From positions 992,001-1,056,000 of the forward strand of contig JACCLO010000001.1 in NCBI GenBank assembly GCA_029448655.1: 64,000 bases of DNA. The letters run 5' to 3'. Both the position numbers and the translations under genes were made by a program. The first letter of the stretch is position 1; each line of letters starts with the position of its first letter. Source of the stretch: Wolfiporia cocos. Its lineage: Eukaryota; Basidiomycota; Agaricomycetes; Polyporales; Phaeolaceae. Shown here in pieces: positions 1 through 11,073 of the stretch. The notes below the pieces were generated by a model. That model searched no databases, was not told the origin of the DNA, and worked only from the letters and a program-made list of their open reading frames with translations.

Positions 1-271
1 GAGTTAATGTTCTAAGTAATAAAGGAGAAGTGTCGTGGTTGAGCACAACAAGGGATGAAACATAGAAGGCCTGTGGTTAGACACAGGATATCAGCTAGAA
101 CGCAATGTGAGCAGAGACTATGGTCATAGGGTTGTAATACATGAAATGGGGACCTTTGGTTGAGTGGAGGTCCCTAGAATAGAGCGCATGATAGAGTGGT
201 TGAAGATAAGTCCCTCTACACAATGAGGCATCAAAAAGAAATATATGAATGTACCTATGAGGATCGTAACA
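1..271 (-). repeat. LTR-B, truncated by window edge
   Basis: This is the 5' half of an LTR-B copy read on the minus strand; it starts TGTTACGATCC at position 271 and runs off the window. It matches the copies at 5823-6364 and 33063-33604, for example in the segment around 30-120. Several C/G sites of those copies are T/A here, so this is an older copy. The far end and target duplication cannot be seen. Confidence 0.85.
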
Positions 272-603
272 CTGCACTCCAACCCATTCAGGAAGACCTC
301 AATCATCTTCACCAACATGTCACCAAACTGCTGCAACCTGTGGCACCTACCCTACCATCCATTCACCTCACACCCAAAGCCTCATGCATCCCATGTGCTC
401 ACAGGGAAAAACACTCCACCACCACACCAATCTCACTGCTGCTGGAACCTTTAATATTCCCTCCCACACCACCTCTGTCCTTACCTGAGCCAGAATCTAT
501 TTGAACTCCCACCATGCATAGCCCCATGCCCTCCCAGAACACCACCCTAACTCCTGTAGTCATTACTGCTCTGCCCTTCCCACCTAGTTATCACATGCTG
601 TCA
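272..603. other. Unassigned sequence beside LTR-B
   Basis: A proline-rich frame stays open on the plus strand to 504, but its start codon lies inside the LTR. I recognise no domain. It may be a piece of a host gene or of a retroelement interior; nothing else is visible. Confidence 0.3.
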
Positions 604-790
604 TGAGACCCAATAATGATGTTCAGCCATAATGCAATAACAATTGCACCAAAAGGGCACAATGCCAACTCTGTTGGCATTTGTGAGTCTCAGTACTTGA
701 GCTATTATGGCACATGATCATGATGTGCTTGTGACATCACCTCCCCTTCTAGTTTCATTGTCCCAATGAAAGACCATGGGCTGGGGCCCT
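604..790 (-). repeat. LTR-A-like end fragment with adjoining interior
   Basis: The segment starting TGAGACCCAATAATG recurs at 4389-4531, at 31436-31495 and, inverted and truncated, at 36694-36739. It ends TTGTGACA at 738, the form of an LTR-A end. The next bases (739-775) resemble the start of the full-length element's interior at 10736: a pyrimidine tract on this strand (purine tract on the minus strand), then a hairpin with loop GTCCC. I read this as the 3' LTR junction of a decayed LTR-A retroelement. Confidence 0.55.
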
Positions 791-1228
791 TGGTTAGAGC
801 CTCTCTGTCAAGGATCCAAGATCATGATTCTTAGATCAGATTGTAAAGGACTTCTTAGACAATTGAGATCACTCAAGATCTCACAAGATCTGTTGTAGAT
901 CTAGATCTCATCTATATCAGCTCAGATGTAGCTAGATCGTAAGATACCAAGATCAGATAATGCTGTTTCCTTATATAGTGTAGTCTGAGGAAACAATAAG
1001 GGCTTCTGATTCTCAATACATTACTCCTTCTCAATACCATGGTACCTTTAGGTAGCAATAGGTAGCATTAGAACTACAATACAAAGGTGTTTGTAGAAAG
1101 CTACTATACAGTGGATTATTTGGGAAGCAAAGATAATGATTAGTCAGTATTACTGAAGATCAAATGGAAAACCCCATTGCCTTGTTCATTTCCCACAGAC
1201 ACATACAGGCATAAATACTCTATGTATA
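791..1228. other. AT-rich spacer with a GATC cluster
   Basis: No gene is visible. About ten GATC tetranucleotides fall between 808 and 955, mostly as AGATC or AGATCT. The rest is AT-rich sequence up to the Tc1 end. Confidence 0.4.
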
Positions 1229-1469
1229 CAGTGACTTACAAAACTGTTGACAAGATTGCTTGACTTACATTGTTGTGGTCACATCGTGAGCTACACTGCA
1301 TGGACTCTCATGAATAATATCTTTTTAGAAAGCCATACATCTCAAGTGTTTTATGATATCATAATGATAATATTTTGTTTTGTCAAAATTAAGAAACAAA
1401 GTTTTCTTAAAGGCCACCAAAATCAATAGTTTTGTAACATGCATCCCAGACCACAAAAATCCAATATTT

Positions 1470-3074
1470 CTAGTACTTAGTGTATCCTCCCTCAGCTTTC
1501 AACACTGCATCTACCCTCTCTTGCATACTTTTGATCAGGTTCCAACATACAGACATGTCAATAGCCTCCCATTCATTCTCCACCCTCTCCCATAGCTGGG
1601 TGATCCCATTGGGTGATTCCTCATAATCTGCCAGTTTTGTTTTGAGGTGGCTCCATAGATACTCTATGGGATTAAGCTCTGGAGACTGAGCAGGCCACAA
1701 CATAATCTTGATACCATGCTCTTGGAGCCATTTCTGTGCCTTCTTGCTAGTGTGCTTGCGGTCATTGTCCTGCTGAAATACCATCTCCTCCACAGTTTTT
1801 CCCCAATGCTCCAAGCTATTCTGAAGCTCATCCTTCATAATGCTTACATAGAGGTCTGAATCAATCTGGCCATTTATTCTGCAGGCAAACCCCACTCCCT
1901 CCCAGCTCATACAGCCCACATCATCAATGATCCACCACCAAACTTGAGGGTACCCTGAACCAGCCTGTCACTAAGTCCTTCTCCAGGCTTCTTCCATGTC
2001 CATTGCCTCCCATTGTCACAAGAATATTGGGACTTACACCTCTGATATACAGATATTCGCTACTTTATTAAACCTTAGCCGCTCAGTGGAACCGCACGTG
2101 CTTAGATAGATAAGTCTTCACTATCTTATCTCTACAGGTCACGTGACTTCAGGAGTAGTCACAACGTAACGTAGTTATGGGTTACGGTCACAGCGCGTGC
2201 ACGGACCACGCCATTAGGGCAGGTCTTGTGCGGCAGTAGTTACTGTCCCCCATGTATATATACTGCGACGTTCTGAGGCTTACACCTCAGAACTATTCTT
2301 CTCGGCCTTGGGGCAAGTCCCCTGGGAACCATCTCCTCTCTGGTGTGCGCCTGCATCTCAACGACGATGGCGACCTTCTCTCTTCTCCTCTCTGCTTGCT
2401 AGTCTGGGTACTATGTCCAGTGTCCTTGGATGGATGGACGGACCCAGCGATCGGCAGGGCGTCCCAATGGACGCACCTTCTCGTTCTCCCCTTGCGAGGA
2501 TGGGAGGCCTTAGGGCCTGGGAGGGAGGGTTTCCCTGCTTTGCGGGTAGTCACGTAACCAGTGGGTTTCCGTGTCACCCATCTGACCCCAAACAGTTAAT
2601 TTTGGTCTCATTAGACCATATAACCTGCTTCCAGTCATCCGGAGTCCAATGCTGATGGGCTAGAGCAAAGTCCATTCTTGCACACTTATGATGGGCAGTA
2701 CGCTTGGGCATTTTCCACTTCACCACAGCCTTCATCCCAGCTTTCTTTAGTGCTCTGTGCAAAGTCTGTGAATTGACTGTCTTTCCTGTAACATCTGACA
2801 GGGCCCTAGCCACTGCAGGAGCAGTGCTTGCCTTGTCAGTTCCAATAAGATGGGTGGCATAGTGGAGATTGGTAGTGGTAAGAATAGAAGGATGGCCTCC
2901 TTTAGCCTTGGGAAGTCCAGAGCAATGCTGTGCATGCAGTTTACTAATTGTTGAATAGTGAACACCAGTCTCCTTCCCAATCTGATGACAAGATTTGCCC
3001 TGATTCAGCAAAAAGAGGATGTGTTGGGTGGTATCAGCAGAAATGGGCTGGTGCATGATGGTGGCCAGAAGCAA
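1470..3074 (-). pseudogene. Tc1-like transposase, disrupted
   Basis: This would be a DDE transposase cutting and joining Tc1 ends. The N-terminal part (3074 to 2577) has paired helix-turn-helix regions (around GKSCHQIGKETGVHYSTISK) and reaches the first catalytic block, VIWSNETK. The C-terminal part (about 1930 to 1470) has FQQDNDRKHTS and SPELNPIEYLW, the second and third catalytic blocks. Three defects are visible. A 563-bp LTR splits the gene after the first block. About one base is missing near 1912-1920, shifting the frame. The first catalytic residue, Asp in the family block WSDET, is Asn here. The product cannot be active. Confidence 0.93.
2014..2576 (+). repeat. Solo LTR-A inside Tc1
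   Basis: Starts TGTCACAAG and ends CCGTGTCA, flanked by CCCAT at 2009-2013 and 2577-2581. It contains a TATA box (about 2254), a perfect 9-bp hairpin with loop CTTACA (2270-2293) and the conserved box GCTAGTCTGGG (about 2398). Removing it restores the transposase sequence. Confidence 0.93.
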
Positions 3075-3508
3075 GTGAGTGTTTGTGCTTGTTTATGAGT
3101 CTATGAGTCTTTTATATCATCACATGACTAATATTCTCACACTACATAATGAAATAATGAAAGATTTCCATAACCAGAGCTGTCAGTTACAAAACTGTTG
3201 ACAAGGGTGACCTCTGAAGAAAATGGCATATCTCTCTGACAACATCATCAAACATTAGAGTGGAGACCCCATTTTGAAGCATAGATGTATGGCTTTGAAA
3301 CACCATTATATTTATTATATTTCATACAGAACAGCTTGAGATATATCCAAAGCAATGTGAATTAAGCAATCTCACCAACAGTTTTGTAAGTCACTGTATA
3401 TACCTAGGTGTAGGACTGTACTCCTACAGTATGAATACACATTGTTGTTATTCCAAAGTACCATTGAGCCTCTTAGTCTCCTACTCCTCTGTGTTGCCTA
3501 GGTCTGTG

Positions 3509-4217
3509 TGTCACAGATTTATCTGTGATACTAACCCTTCCTTCTACGAAGTATACGGTCCGTTGGACCTTAAACGTAGTATACGGCCGCCAGGCCATAG
3601 AATTAATATACGCCCATTACCGGGCTCGAACCCAAGTCCTTACGCGTAGCGTAGAGACTTAACCGTAGTACCATAGGGTCACTGTCCGTCAGGGCACATG
3701 ACCTTATCTTATCTTGAATAGTATCTTATCATCATAGACTAGATACCGCCCTTGGTCTCATGACCTCGGGCTTTACCGGATACTGTAGTTAGGGCCTCGC
3801 CTTAGCTACGCTCCGAACCCCGTGCTTGGCCTTACAGCCTTGCACGTTACTCGTCATGTGCCCATACTGGCACGTGACTGTATCGCGTCACTATGGTGTG
3901 ATACTACGACTCACGCCTCGCGCACGGACCCGTTACTTTAGGGTAGCATGTACGGTCTTGGTGCTTGGCATGTATATAACGACTGAGCTAGCGGACATCG
4001 TCCCTAGCTTGATTATTAGTGTTATCACCTGGATCTCCCTGCGCGATAGGCGGCATGTCCCCACCTTGCCTCTGCTAGTCACCTCAGCTCTGCATAAGTC
4101 CCACTTCCATCTCTCTTAGTTGCTAGTCTGGGGCTGCATTTTTAGGCTCCAACAGAAGACGATAGGCTTTGAGGGATAGGGATAGGGGTTGAGGCGTCAC
4201 AAGTAAGTATTGTGACA
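3509..4217 (+). repeat. Solo LTR-A (709 bp)
   Basis: Starts TGTCACAGATTTATCTG and ends ATTGTGACA, with target duplication CTGTG at 3504-3508 and 4218-4222. It shares its whole length with the older copy at 9207-15991. Visible modules are CTTTAGGGT (about 3941), a TATA box (about 3972), a hairpin with stem GCTAG/CTAGC and the TAGTCTGGGG box near 4120. Confidence 0.93.
3600..3675 (-). other. tRNA-like module in LTR-A
   Basis: On the minus strand a good B box (GGTTCGAGCCC) follows a D-arm-like GGTACTACGGTTAAG at roughly tRNA spacing. The same module lies at 15815-15890 and 54925-54985 in related LTRs. The acceptor stem is poor, so it is a tRNA relic or Pol III promoter, not a functional tRNA gene. 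Confidence 0.45.
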
Positions 4218-4388
4218 CTGTGACATCCCACTGCTGACTTGTGTTGCTAACACTCTCAGTGGATTTTCCTGTGCTTAAGCACACCCCCCAGAAGCACTCG
4301 GTGGTTCAGCCCGAGATTCCTCAGCCTTGGTTTGAGAGGGGTTCAAACTGTCAACTGGGTAGAGTTGGCATTATATCATGCACTGTTG

Positions 4389-4531
4389 TGAGACCCAATA
4401 ATGATGTTCAGCCGTAATGCATTAACAATTGTGCCGAAAGGGCACAATGCCAATTCTGTTGGCATTCATGGGTCTCAGTACTTAAGCTATTATGGCACAT
4501 GGTTGTGACATGCTCATGACACTTTACTGAC
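4389..4531 (-). repeat. LTR-A-like fragment, second copy
   Basis: Homologous to 604-738, with the same TGAGACCC start, the internal palindrome AATGCCAA..TTGGCATT and an end CTCATGACA. The flanking DNA differs between the copies after the end. Confidence 0.55.
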
Positions 4532-5390
4532 ATCCCCCTCATCATCACCAAGCCCTCCTGCTGGCTCACTGAATGCGTTGCTCATGCCAAATCCAAATCC
4601 ACCATCGTTGTCTCCATACATGATATGCAACAATCCACCCTCAGCCACATCCTCACTAGCAACTCCATCTACATGTTCTACTCCAGGGTTCATGCCCAGC
4701 CCTTTGTGGAACATCAAACTACCTAAATCCATCTGTCTCCTTTTTCCTTTTTCCTTTCTTTACCAAACCCTCAACCCCATATCTCACATCTCCATCATAT
4801 TAACATACCCCTTATCAATTCCACACCTTCTCTAGTATTACTAACCCATATTACGGGAGCTGCACATGTAACTAGTTTTGCTGCCCACAGGATATCAAGT
4901 GTTTGTCATCATCATCATCATCATCATCATGGGCATCCAGTGATGATTTTTTGCCTCAATAATCAGATACTAAATCAATATGGCTGCACCATAATATCCA
5001 TACCCCAAATATTGCAGGCCACGCTATATGCTATTTGCCACAACAAGTTCAAGCAACCACCAGCAGAGCTTAACTAATTTGATCTTCACAGGTCCAGATA
5101 GGAAAACATGCAAGCATTGATATTGGGCAATGTGAAGGAGAATATGCTGCATGGCTAATTCTTCACTTTTACTTACTATTATGGTATGTTTTTATTGTAC
5201 TATACCATCATATTCCTATCAACTCTACCAGTGCATGAGCTATGTCCCGTGAATGTGTCGATCTGATGTGATGTAGAACGATTGATATTAGCGATCCAGG
5301 CTGACATTCCCATGTTTGAGGGCGGTGAGATGCACACATAAATAGGGCATGGTCTGTGATCAGCCAATCATGCCCAGTGAAAGTACCTCA
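4532..5390. other. No gene; dispersed-repeat sequence
   Basis: No coding frame with recognisable content. A TCA microsatellite lies at 4907-4930. Around 4940-5000 the sequence resembles 52845-52900, so part of this stretch is a dispersed repeat. Confidence 0.4.
4907..4930 (+). repeat. (TCA)n microsatellite
   Basis: About eight perfect TCA units in a row, followed by GGGCATCC. Confidence 0.95.
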
Positions 5391-5822
5391 TACCAGAATC
5401 TATCAATAGACAATGGGTATGGTAGGGGTTAAAATTGGACGGTAGAATAGCATGCACTATCTTTTAGGCACCCGATAACATAGTAGTAGCTACTGTAAGA
5501 TGCCAAAAGCTATGAAGGTAGTATTAGGCATGTAGGATGGATACCCAAAAATTTAAAAATTATATCCCCGTCTACTGGAAGCTAGAGAAAAATACTCGGG
5601 GCCCTGGGTTGAGTGCCAAAAGCTACCAGAATATACCCATTTCCAGTGGCCTTTACTCCCAAATCAATCAGAATGTACAAATTCATGTCATTGTCCATTT
5701 TATAAGCTGCCGCAAACTACAGAAAGCTACCAGAACATAATCTGCATATTTTGATGCAGGTTTCGCGTCATATCAAAAAGTACAAACATCTACCAGAATC
5801 CATCCCCAAAATTCCTTGCCTC

Positions 5823-6364
5823 TGTTACGACTTTACCAGGTGCACCCGAATATTCGTTTGACGCCTCACTGTGTATGAGGACTTAGTGTTCAACCGCTGT
5901 ACCCAGTGCTCTATTCCTAGGGGCCTCCATTCAACCATAGGCCCTGTTTCATGTACAACAACCCTATGCCCACTCTCCGTGTCCGCATCATGTTCTAGCT
6001 GATATTCTGTGTCTAACCACAGTAGTTCTATGTTTCATCTCTTGTTGTGCTCAACCGCAACACTTCTCCTTTATTACACGTATTGTTAGCCTGACAGACT
6101 TAATAGTAGCAGTACCAAGGACACTATGACCCTGAGTAACAGACCGTAGTATATAACCTGATGTAAAGTACCGGTTGAGTTCCTCAGCTCGACCTTGTTG
6201 AATTACAAGGATCTTATACTCGTTCTCAAAGGCTTGAGCAATTAAGCCCGCAGCTTGTATATCGACGCTCTGACTCTGAGGAGTCTGACGAGCATTGTGC
6301 TGTTCAATACACTGAGTAACTCGACTAGGTTATTTTGTGTTGAACAGATATTCGATCCGTAACA
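5823..6364 (+). repeat. Solo LTR-B
   Basis: Starts TGTTACGAC and ends GATCCGTAACA, 542 bp, with target duplication GCCTC at 5818-5822 and 6365-6369. A TATA box (TATATAACC) is followed by a hairpin whose stem includes CGAG/CTCG and then the CTTGTTG region shared with LTR-C. Confidence 0.95.
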
Positions 6365-6718
6365 GCCTCCCTTGTTGGTGACTAGCAAAAAATACCGGAT
6401 CGTGTCAGTAGAGAGTCCGAGCACGTACAATTGAATTTGCGAATCGACCAGGGGAATCCTATGCATGTATCAGAATCCACCGAATTCTATCACTCTAGAA
6501 AGCATGCGACTTACTCAAAAAAAATGGTGCACGTATCGTCCAGTTCTCTAAGTCATCGGGAAGCGACGCACGATTACTTCTTCTTTTTCTACAGAGCAAG
6601 TCAATATAACTTCACGAACCAAGTAGAGTGAAAAAACATACCAACTCCTTCTCCATGTCTTTGTATTGCTATGAGAGGTTGAGTATGCGACAAGGAGCTA
6701 CAGAGAATATATTCTCAC

Positions 6719-6815
6719 CTGAAGCACCTCTTTCGCCAAAGTGCAAAAATGCTCCTCGAATTCTTCAAGTGTACCTTCGGGATTTTTGCTGTGCCACTCC
6801 TTCCCATACAGGTTC
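6719..6815 (-). CDS. Exon of an unidentified transposon-associated gene
   Basis: On the minus strand, between a good acceptor (CTATCAG) and a donor (GTGAG), one frame reads RNLYGKEWHSKNPEG and continues with an acidic segment ending TLAKEVLQ. The open, codon-like sequence between splice sites suggests a real exon of the CACTA-like element. Another frame is open across 7070-6765, so the exact gene structure is unresolved. I do not know the function. Confidence 0.35.
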
Positions 6816-9638
6816 CTGATAGGCGTCAGAAAAATCCGTATAATTTTCTGTGGCGTACTTAGCAGTTATAGATTTCCTAGGTCCGTAGCGGTGATCCCGC
6901 GAAGCTTTGGTAGCAGCCACAGTTGTCGGGGTGGCTGAGGAATCGGAGGCGCTGGGCACTGGAATATCCACTGAGGTTGTATTGTTCGTAGCCTCCGATT
7001 CTTGAATTGTATATATGTCGCCTACATTGTGGACGACGTCAACAAAATTTACTAACATACGGATAGACATGTACCTGGCTCTGTGTGATCGACGATAAGG
7101 GGGTCTGTAAATAGAAACGTTAGAAAGCTGTTAAAGCAGAAGATGGAACAATGACTCACCTGAACAGTCATCATTAGCTGCGAACGTTACGTTCGACTGT
7201 GACCTTGTATGAGTCGTGGCACCTCTTTGAGTCCGACTCCTACTAACAGTAGTTAGTGAAGCACAGAACAACAAAGAAAAATGTACAAAGCCGATTTAAT
7301 TACGAGCTGGCTAGTACGCTTGCTCGCACGGCCTTCGGAATGACCTGGCTCTAGAGGACGTTTCTTGCCATGAATGGGTTCCGCAGAGTCTCATTCCTCT
7401 GAGGCAGGCGTTTGTACCACAGTTGCATCTGTGGCCATATCGGGATTTGTCGAGGGCTGAGGGTCTTCATATTCCAGCTCTGAGGGTGCCCGGGGACTCG
7501 GAGTAGAAGGTGTAGACAAACGTGGTGAGGCAGGGCTAGGAGCGACTACAGGAGCAATAGACGGGGCGGATGTAGTCACTGTAGAGTCAGAGCACTGGTG
7601 TTCCATTCCAAGGTCTGAGGATCCCGAAGCCAAAGCCGAAGTCGAAGAGCGATCGGTGTGGGAGGGAAAAAAGGGGCAGGTAGCGAACGTTTGGGTCGTC
7701 GAGAGGGAGTGAGAGTGGGGGGAGAGATAATGAAACAAGGTTCCAAATGTAAAGTGGCCGCTATCTATCTGACTTGTACGAATATTCTTACTCGCTCGCT
7801 ACTCTTACCGTGTGCGCGACCGCTATGCCGCTGCTTCACACTGATGGGAGAACGGGGAAAAAGATGGAGGTTGTTGCAGCTGAGGCTCGAAACTATAAGT
7901 ACAGAGGAGACGAAACATGACGTATGACGTAACAAGCCCCACCTGATTACCATATGTAGTAGACATTTTGCCATAAAAGTAAGAACGCTGAGGTCTCAAA
8001 ACTTGTTCTGGGAGCCGCGTCGCCAGCACAGATGCCTTCGCGATGCCATGGACAACGATTGGACACGAGCATTGGCTCGGCGACAAGACAATCAGAATGA
8101 CCACGTCCTATTTGTGTACGTGACTCGGCCCCCAACGAGTGTGGGGCGTCAGCTGTCCTATGTCCTCGTGCCTACATCTCGCACCTCCCGCTGCCTTCCG
8201 GCTATCGTTCCAACACTGGTAGAGTCAGTAGGGATAGAGTTACATTTTACAATCAGAGGAAAAATAAAGGAAATGCATAAACGGTACGAGCGTCAAATTT
8301 CTCTTCCACATCAGTCTGGGCAGCATCTGGGGCCTGCGCATTATTCTTGCTTCTCAGATACTCTTCGCGAAGCTATAGGATGATCGCAGCAAAGACTCAC
8401 CGCTACTGCTTCATTTTGGGCAGGGGCGCTGGGACCTTCTGGAGGGGAATCCTTCAAGTGCTTTTGCTTCCAAGGTGGATACATGCCTTTGGCACATGTA
8501 TTGGCCTTCCAGTGTCCCTCACATAGACCAATCTCTGGGTATGCATCTTCAAGCCTTTTCCGCAGCTCATCACGCCCTTCCTGGCAAACCCTGGTCCAGC
8601 ACAGTGGCACAAGAGCGCGTGCTAGGAGATCGCGAAATACTTCCCTGCATAACTTCCTGACTCCACCGACTCGCGATTCACTGAAAGCCGTGCCGTCATT
8701 GTTTTCCAAACACGACTCCCACTTCTTTTTACCACCTGATTCCTCTGGCCCATTCAACATTGGGTTAGCGTCGTTATCACGTCTGGCAGACCACCAATCC
8801 GCCTCATTCCAGAATTTTATATGAACATACTGCTCCTTCTTAGAAAGAGGTCGTACGTCGGATATACTGACGTCACTTCCAGATTTCCTGGAATCGCATG
8901 AATTTTATTTTAATGTTGAGACGTTAAATGATGAAGGAGGTACCTATTATATTGGGCACTAACAAGTGACTGTACACCTGCGGAAATCTGAGACAAGATT
9001 GTGCTGAAACGCAGATGTAGTCTGTAGTGCCAGAACTAAAAAAGGCGCATATACTCACTCGATCTGTATGTGAAGGCATTCATTTTCTGCCAGGAGCTTG
9101 TCGTGTGCCTCAGCAAGCGTCTGGTATACATGATTGTCTGAGCGAATCAGTGTCTGCTGATCTGCATTGGAGATGTGCTAGGAGTGCCCAATGAAATCGG
9201 TAAGTATGTCACAATACTTACTTGTGACGCCTCAACCCCTATCCCTATCCCTCAAAGCCTATCGTCTTCTGTTGGAGCCTAAAGATGCAGCCCCAGACTA
9301 GCAACTAAGAGAGATGGAAGTGGGACTTATGCAGAGCTGAGGTGACTAGCAGAGGCAAGGTGGGGACACACTGCCTATCACACAGGGAGATCCAGGTGAT
9401 AACACTAATAATCAAGCTAGGGACGATGTCTGCTAGCTCAGTCGTTTATATACATGCCAGGCACTGAGGACGCTAAGTCTACCCTAAAGAGACGGGTCCG
9501 TGCGCGAGGTGTAGTCGTAAGTATCACGCCATAGTGACGCGATACAGTCACGTGCCAATACGGGCACATGACGAGTAACGTGCAAGGCTGTAAGGCCAAG
9601 CACGGGATTCGGGGGCATAGCTAAGGTGAGACCCTAAC

Positions 9639-10735
9639 TGACACAGATGGCTCTGTGGGACTCACCAAGCCAGTATCCTTGCGATGAACTAAGGCGACTA
9701 GGTGAGGTAGAGGTTATCAGACGCGGTAGTAGGTGGAAGGTTCTTCTACGGCGTACGCCGAGAAGAATAGAACTAGGGTTTATAGGCCGTCAAGGCCCTA
9801 CTTATATACACATATATAACGGGTCATGTGCTACTGTATAGTACATGCCCGATAAGGAATGTGGGCTTGGTTGCCATAAGGGCGACCAAGTGGTATGACT
9901 ACTCTACAAAGGCCGTGGCCCGCCGGTAATGGCCGGGCCAATGGTAAAATAGAGAGTGTGTGGTCTCATCGTTAGATGGACATGTGAAGACGGGCGCAGC
10001 CCGGGTATAAGGGATGCCGGTTGCCGGATACCGTGAGGTATAATGGCGATTGGCCGGTCATCGGATGCTGACCAAGGCGGAGCGCCGAGGTCGTAATGCT
10101 ATTGGGCCAGCAGGCACCGTAGCATGTGATATGTCCGGACCGGAAGGTTACCGGAACATATGGTGGTCTTAGCCGTGAGGCGAGGACCGGTGTTTGGGCA
10201 ACGCCGTGATGGCAGAAGCCCGGGACTTGGAGACCGCCGAGTCCGTGGGATGGCCGAGAAGGCCGAGCCTATAGCGATATTGCCTTGGTGCTAATATAGT
10301 GCTATTTGGCCGTGTTGCCATTATTATGCGAAGGCGTGGCGCGCCTGAGGTGCCATTGTGATCAAGGATCTTATGGCGGTGGGAAGCCGGGAAGGCCAAC
10401 CCGATAGTACAAGGCCGCGAGGCACTGTTTGTACATGTGGACATTATTATGCGAGCGTGCCGCGCTCGGCCTATCATTATGATCTAGGATCTATGACGTG
10501 GCTGGTCTTGCTCTGACGGGCGAGACCTGTATGACGTGGCTGTAACTATGCTATTGGACCGGAAGGTACCGTAGCGTTATGTAAGCTGGTCATGTGGTTG
10601 ATAGGCCCAGTTAAGAGCTTGTCGTGGTGGCAATGGGAGTTAACCCGTAGATAACTTGTAGTTAGACGTATAAATCCCAGGTAAATTGCTATAATCGTAG
10701 GAAAAATGCTGTAAGCCCCAGATAAATCTGTGACA
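9639..10735 (-). repeat. 3' LTR of the full-length element
   Basis: On the plus strand it starts TGACACAGATGG and ends AATCTGTGACA. Both ends form short hairpins (CACAGA/TCTGTG and CAGAT/ATCTG). A long palindrome centred on GGCGTACGCC lies at about 9739-9768. Relatives are the solo LTRs at 48232-49399 and 61104-62169. Confidence 0.95.
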
Positions 10736-10752
10736 TTACCCCCGCTTTAGGT
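10736..10752 (-). other. Polypurine-tract candidate
   Basis: Read on the minus strand the bases next to the 3' LTR are AAAGCGGGGGTAA and then TGTCACAG. A purine run directly before the LTR is where plus-strand DNA synthesis starts in LTR elements, and this fixes the likely sense strand. Confidence 0.6.
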
Positions 10753-10755
10753 TTC

Positions 10756-10780
10756 ATCGTCCCTGATGAAACTATTCCTC
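10756..10780 (-). other. Hairpin next to the polypurine tract
   Basis: GTTTCATC, loop GTCCCT, GATGAAAC. The decayed junction at about 752-770 has the same hairpin with TTTCATT/AATGAAA, so one stem pair changed on both sides. Confidence 0.6.
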
Positions 10781-10804
10781 ATTATGTACGTCCCAAGAGC
10801 GGTA

Positions 10805-11020
10805 TAACGCGTGATGACGAAGTGTCAAATGCCGTTATGGTGCTGCCTCAATTTGTCAATTGAACAGGGATAAATGAGAGTTCCAGGACTTGTGGTGGAA
10901 CCTGAGCGTGGAAGGCGATTTTGTTCCTTATAGTGATTTGTAACGCGTGATAGCAGAGTGCTAAATGCCGTTACTAGCGAATTATCAACGCGTGATGACC
11001 GGAAAGGTCAAATGCCGTTG
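10805..11020 (-). repeat. Three variant hairpins with constant flanks
   Basis: Three units (10805-10837, 10941-10973, 10986-11020) share the outer sequences AACGCGTGAT and AAATGCCGTT. Their inner stems differ but stay paired: TGAC/GTCA, TAGC/GCTA and TGACC/GGTCA. Confidence 0.8.
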
Positions 11021-11073
11021 TTTGGGAGGTGTAGTCGTGTTACTAGAGTGTGTTGTCATTGTGCACGCGGATC

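Larger units (their letters stand above)
1229..3396 (-). mobile_element. Tc1/mariner-type DNA transposon, interrupted
   Basis: Terminal inverted repeats starting CAGTGACTTACAAAACTG (1229) and ending in the complement (3396) are flanked by TA on both sides (1227-1228 and 3397-3398), the target duplication of Tc1/mariner elements. A second copy of the repeat core lies inside at about 3183-3200. Without the solo LTR inserted at 2014-2576 the element is about 1.6 kb, a normal Tc1 length. It holds one transposase reading frame on the minus strand, now broken. Confidence 0.92.

Noticed and set aside
4160..4185. GGGATAGGGATAGGGG as an internal telomere repeat
   Set aside because: Only two to three imperfect units, present in all copies of this LTR subfamily, so it is part of the LTR.
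5455..5460. CACTAT as the left end of the tnp2-type element
   Set aside because: The bases after it do not match the complement of the right end at 21604 and the flanking triplets differ.
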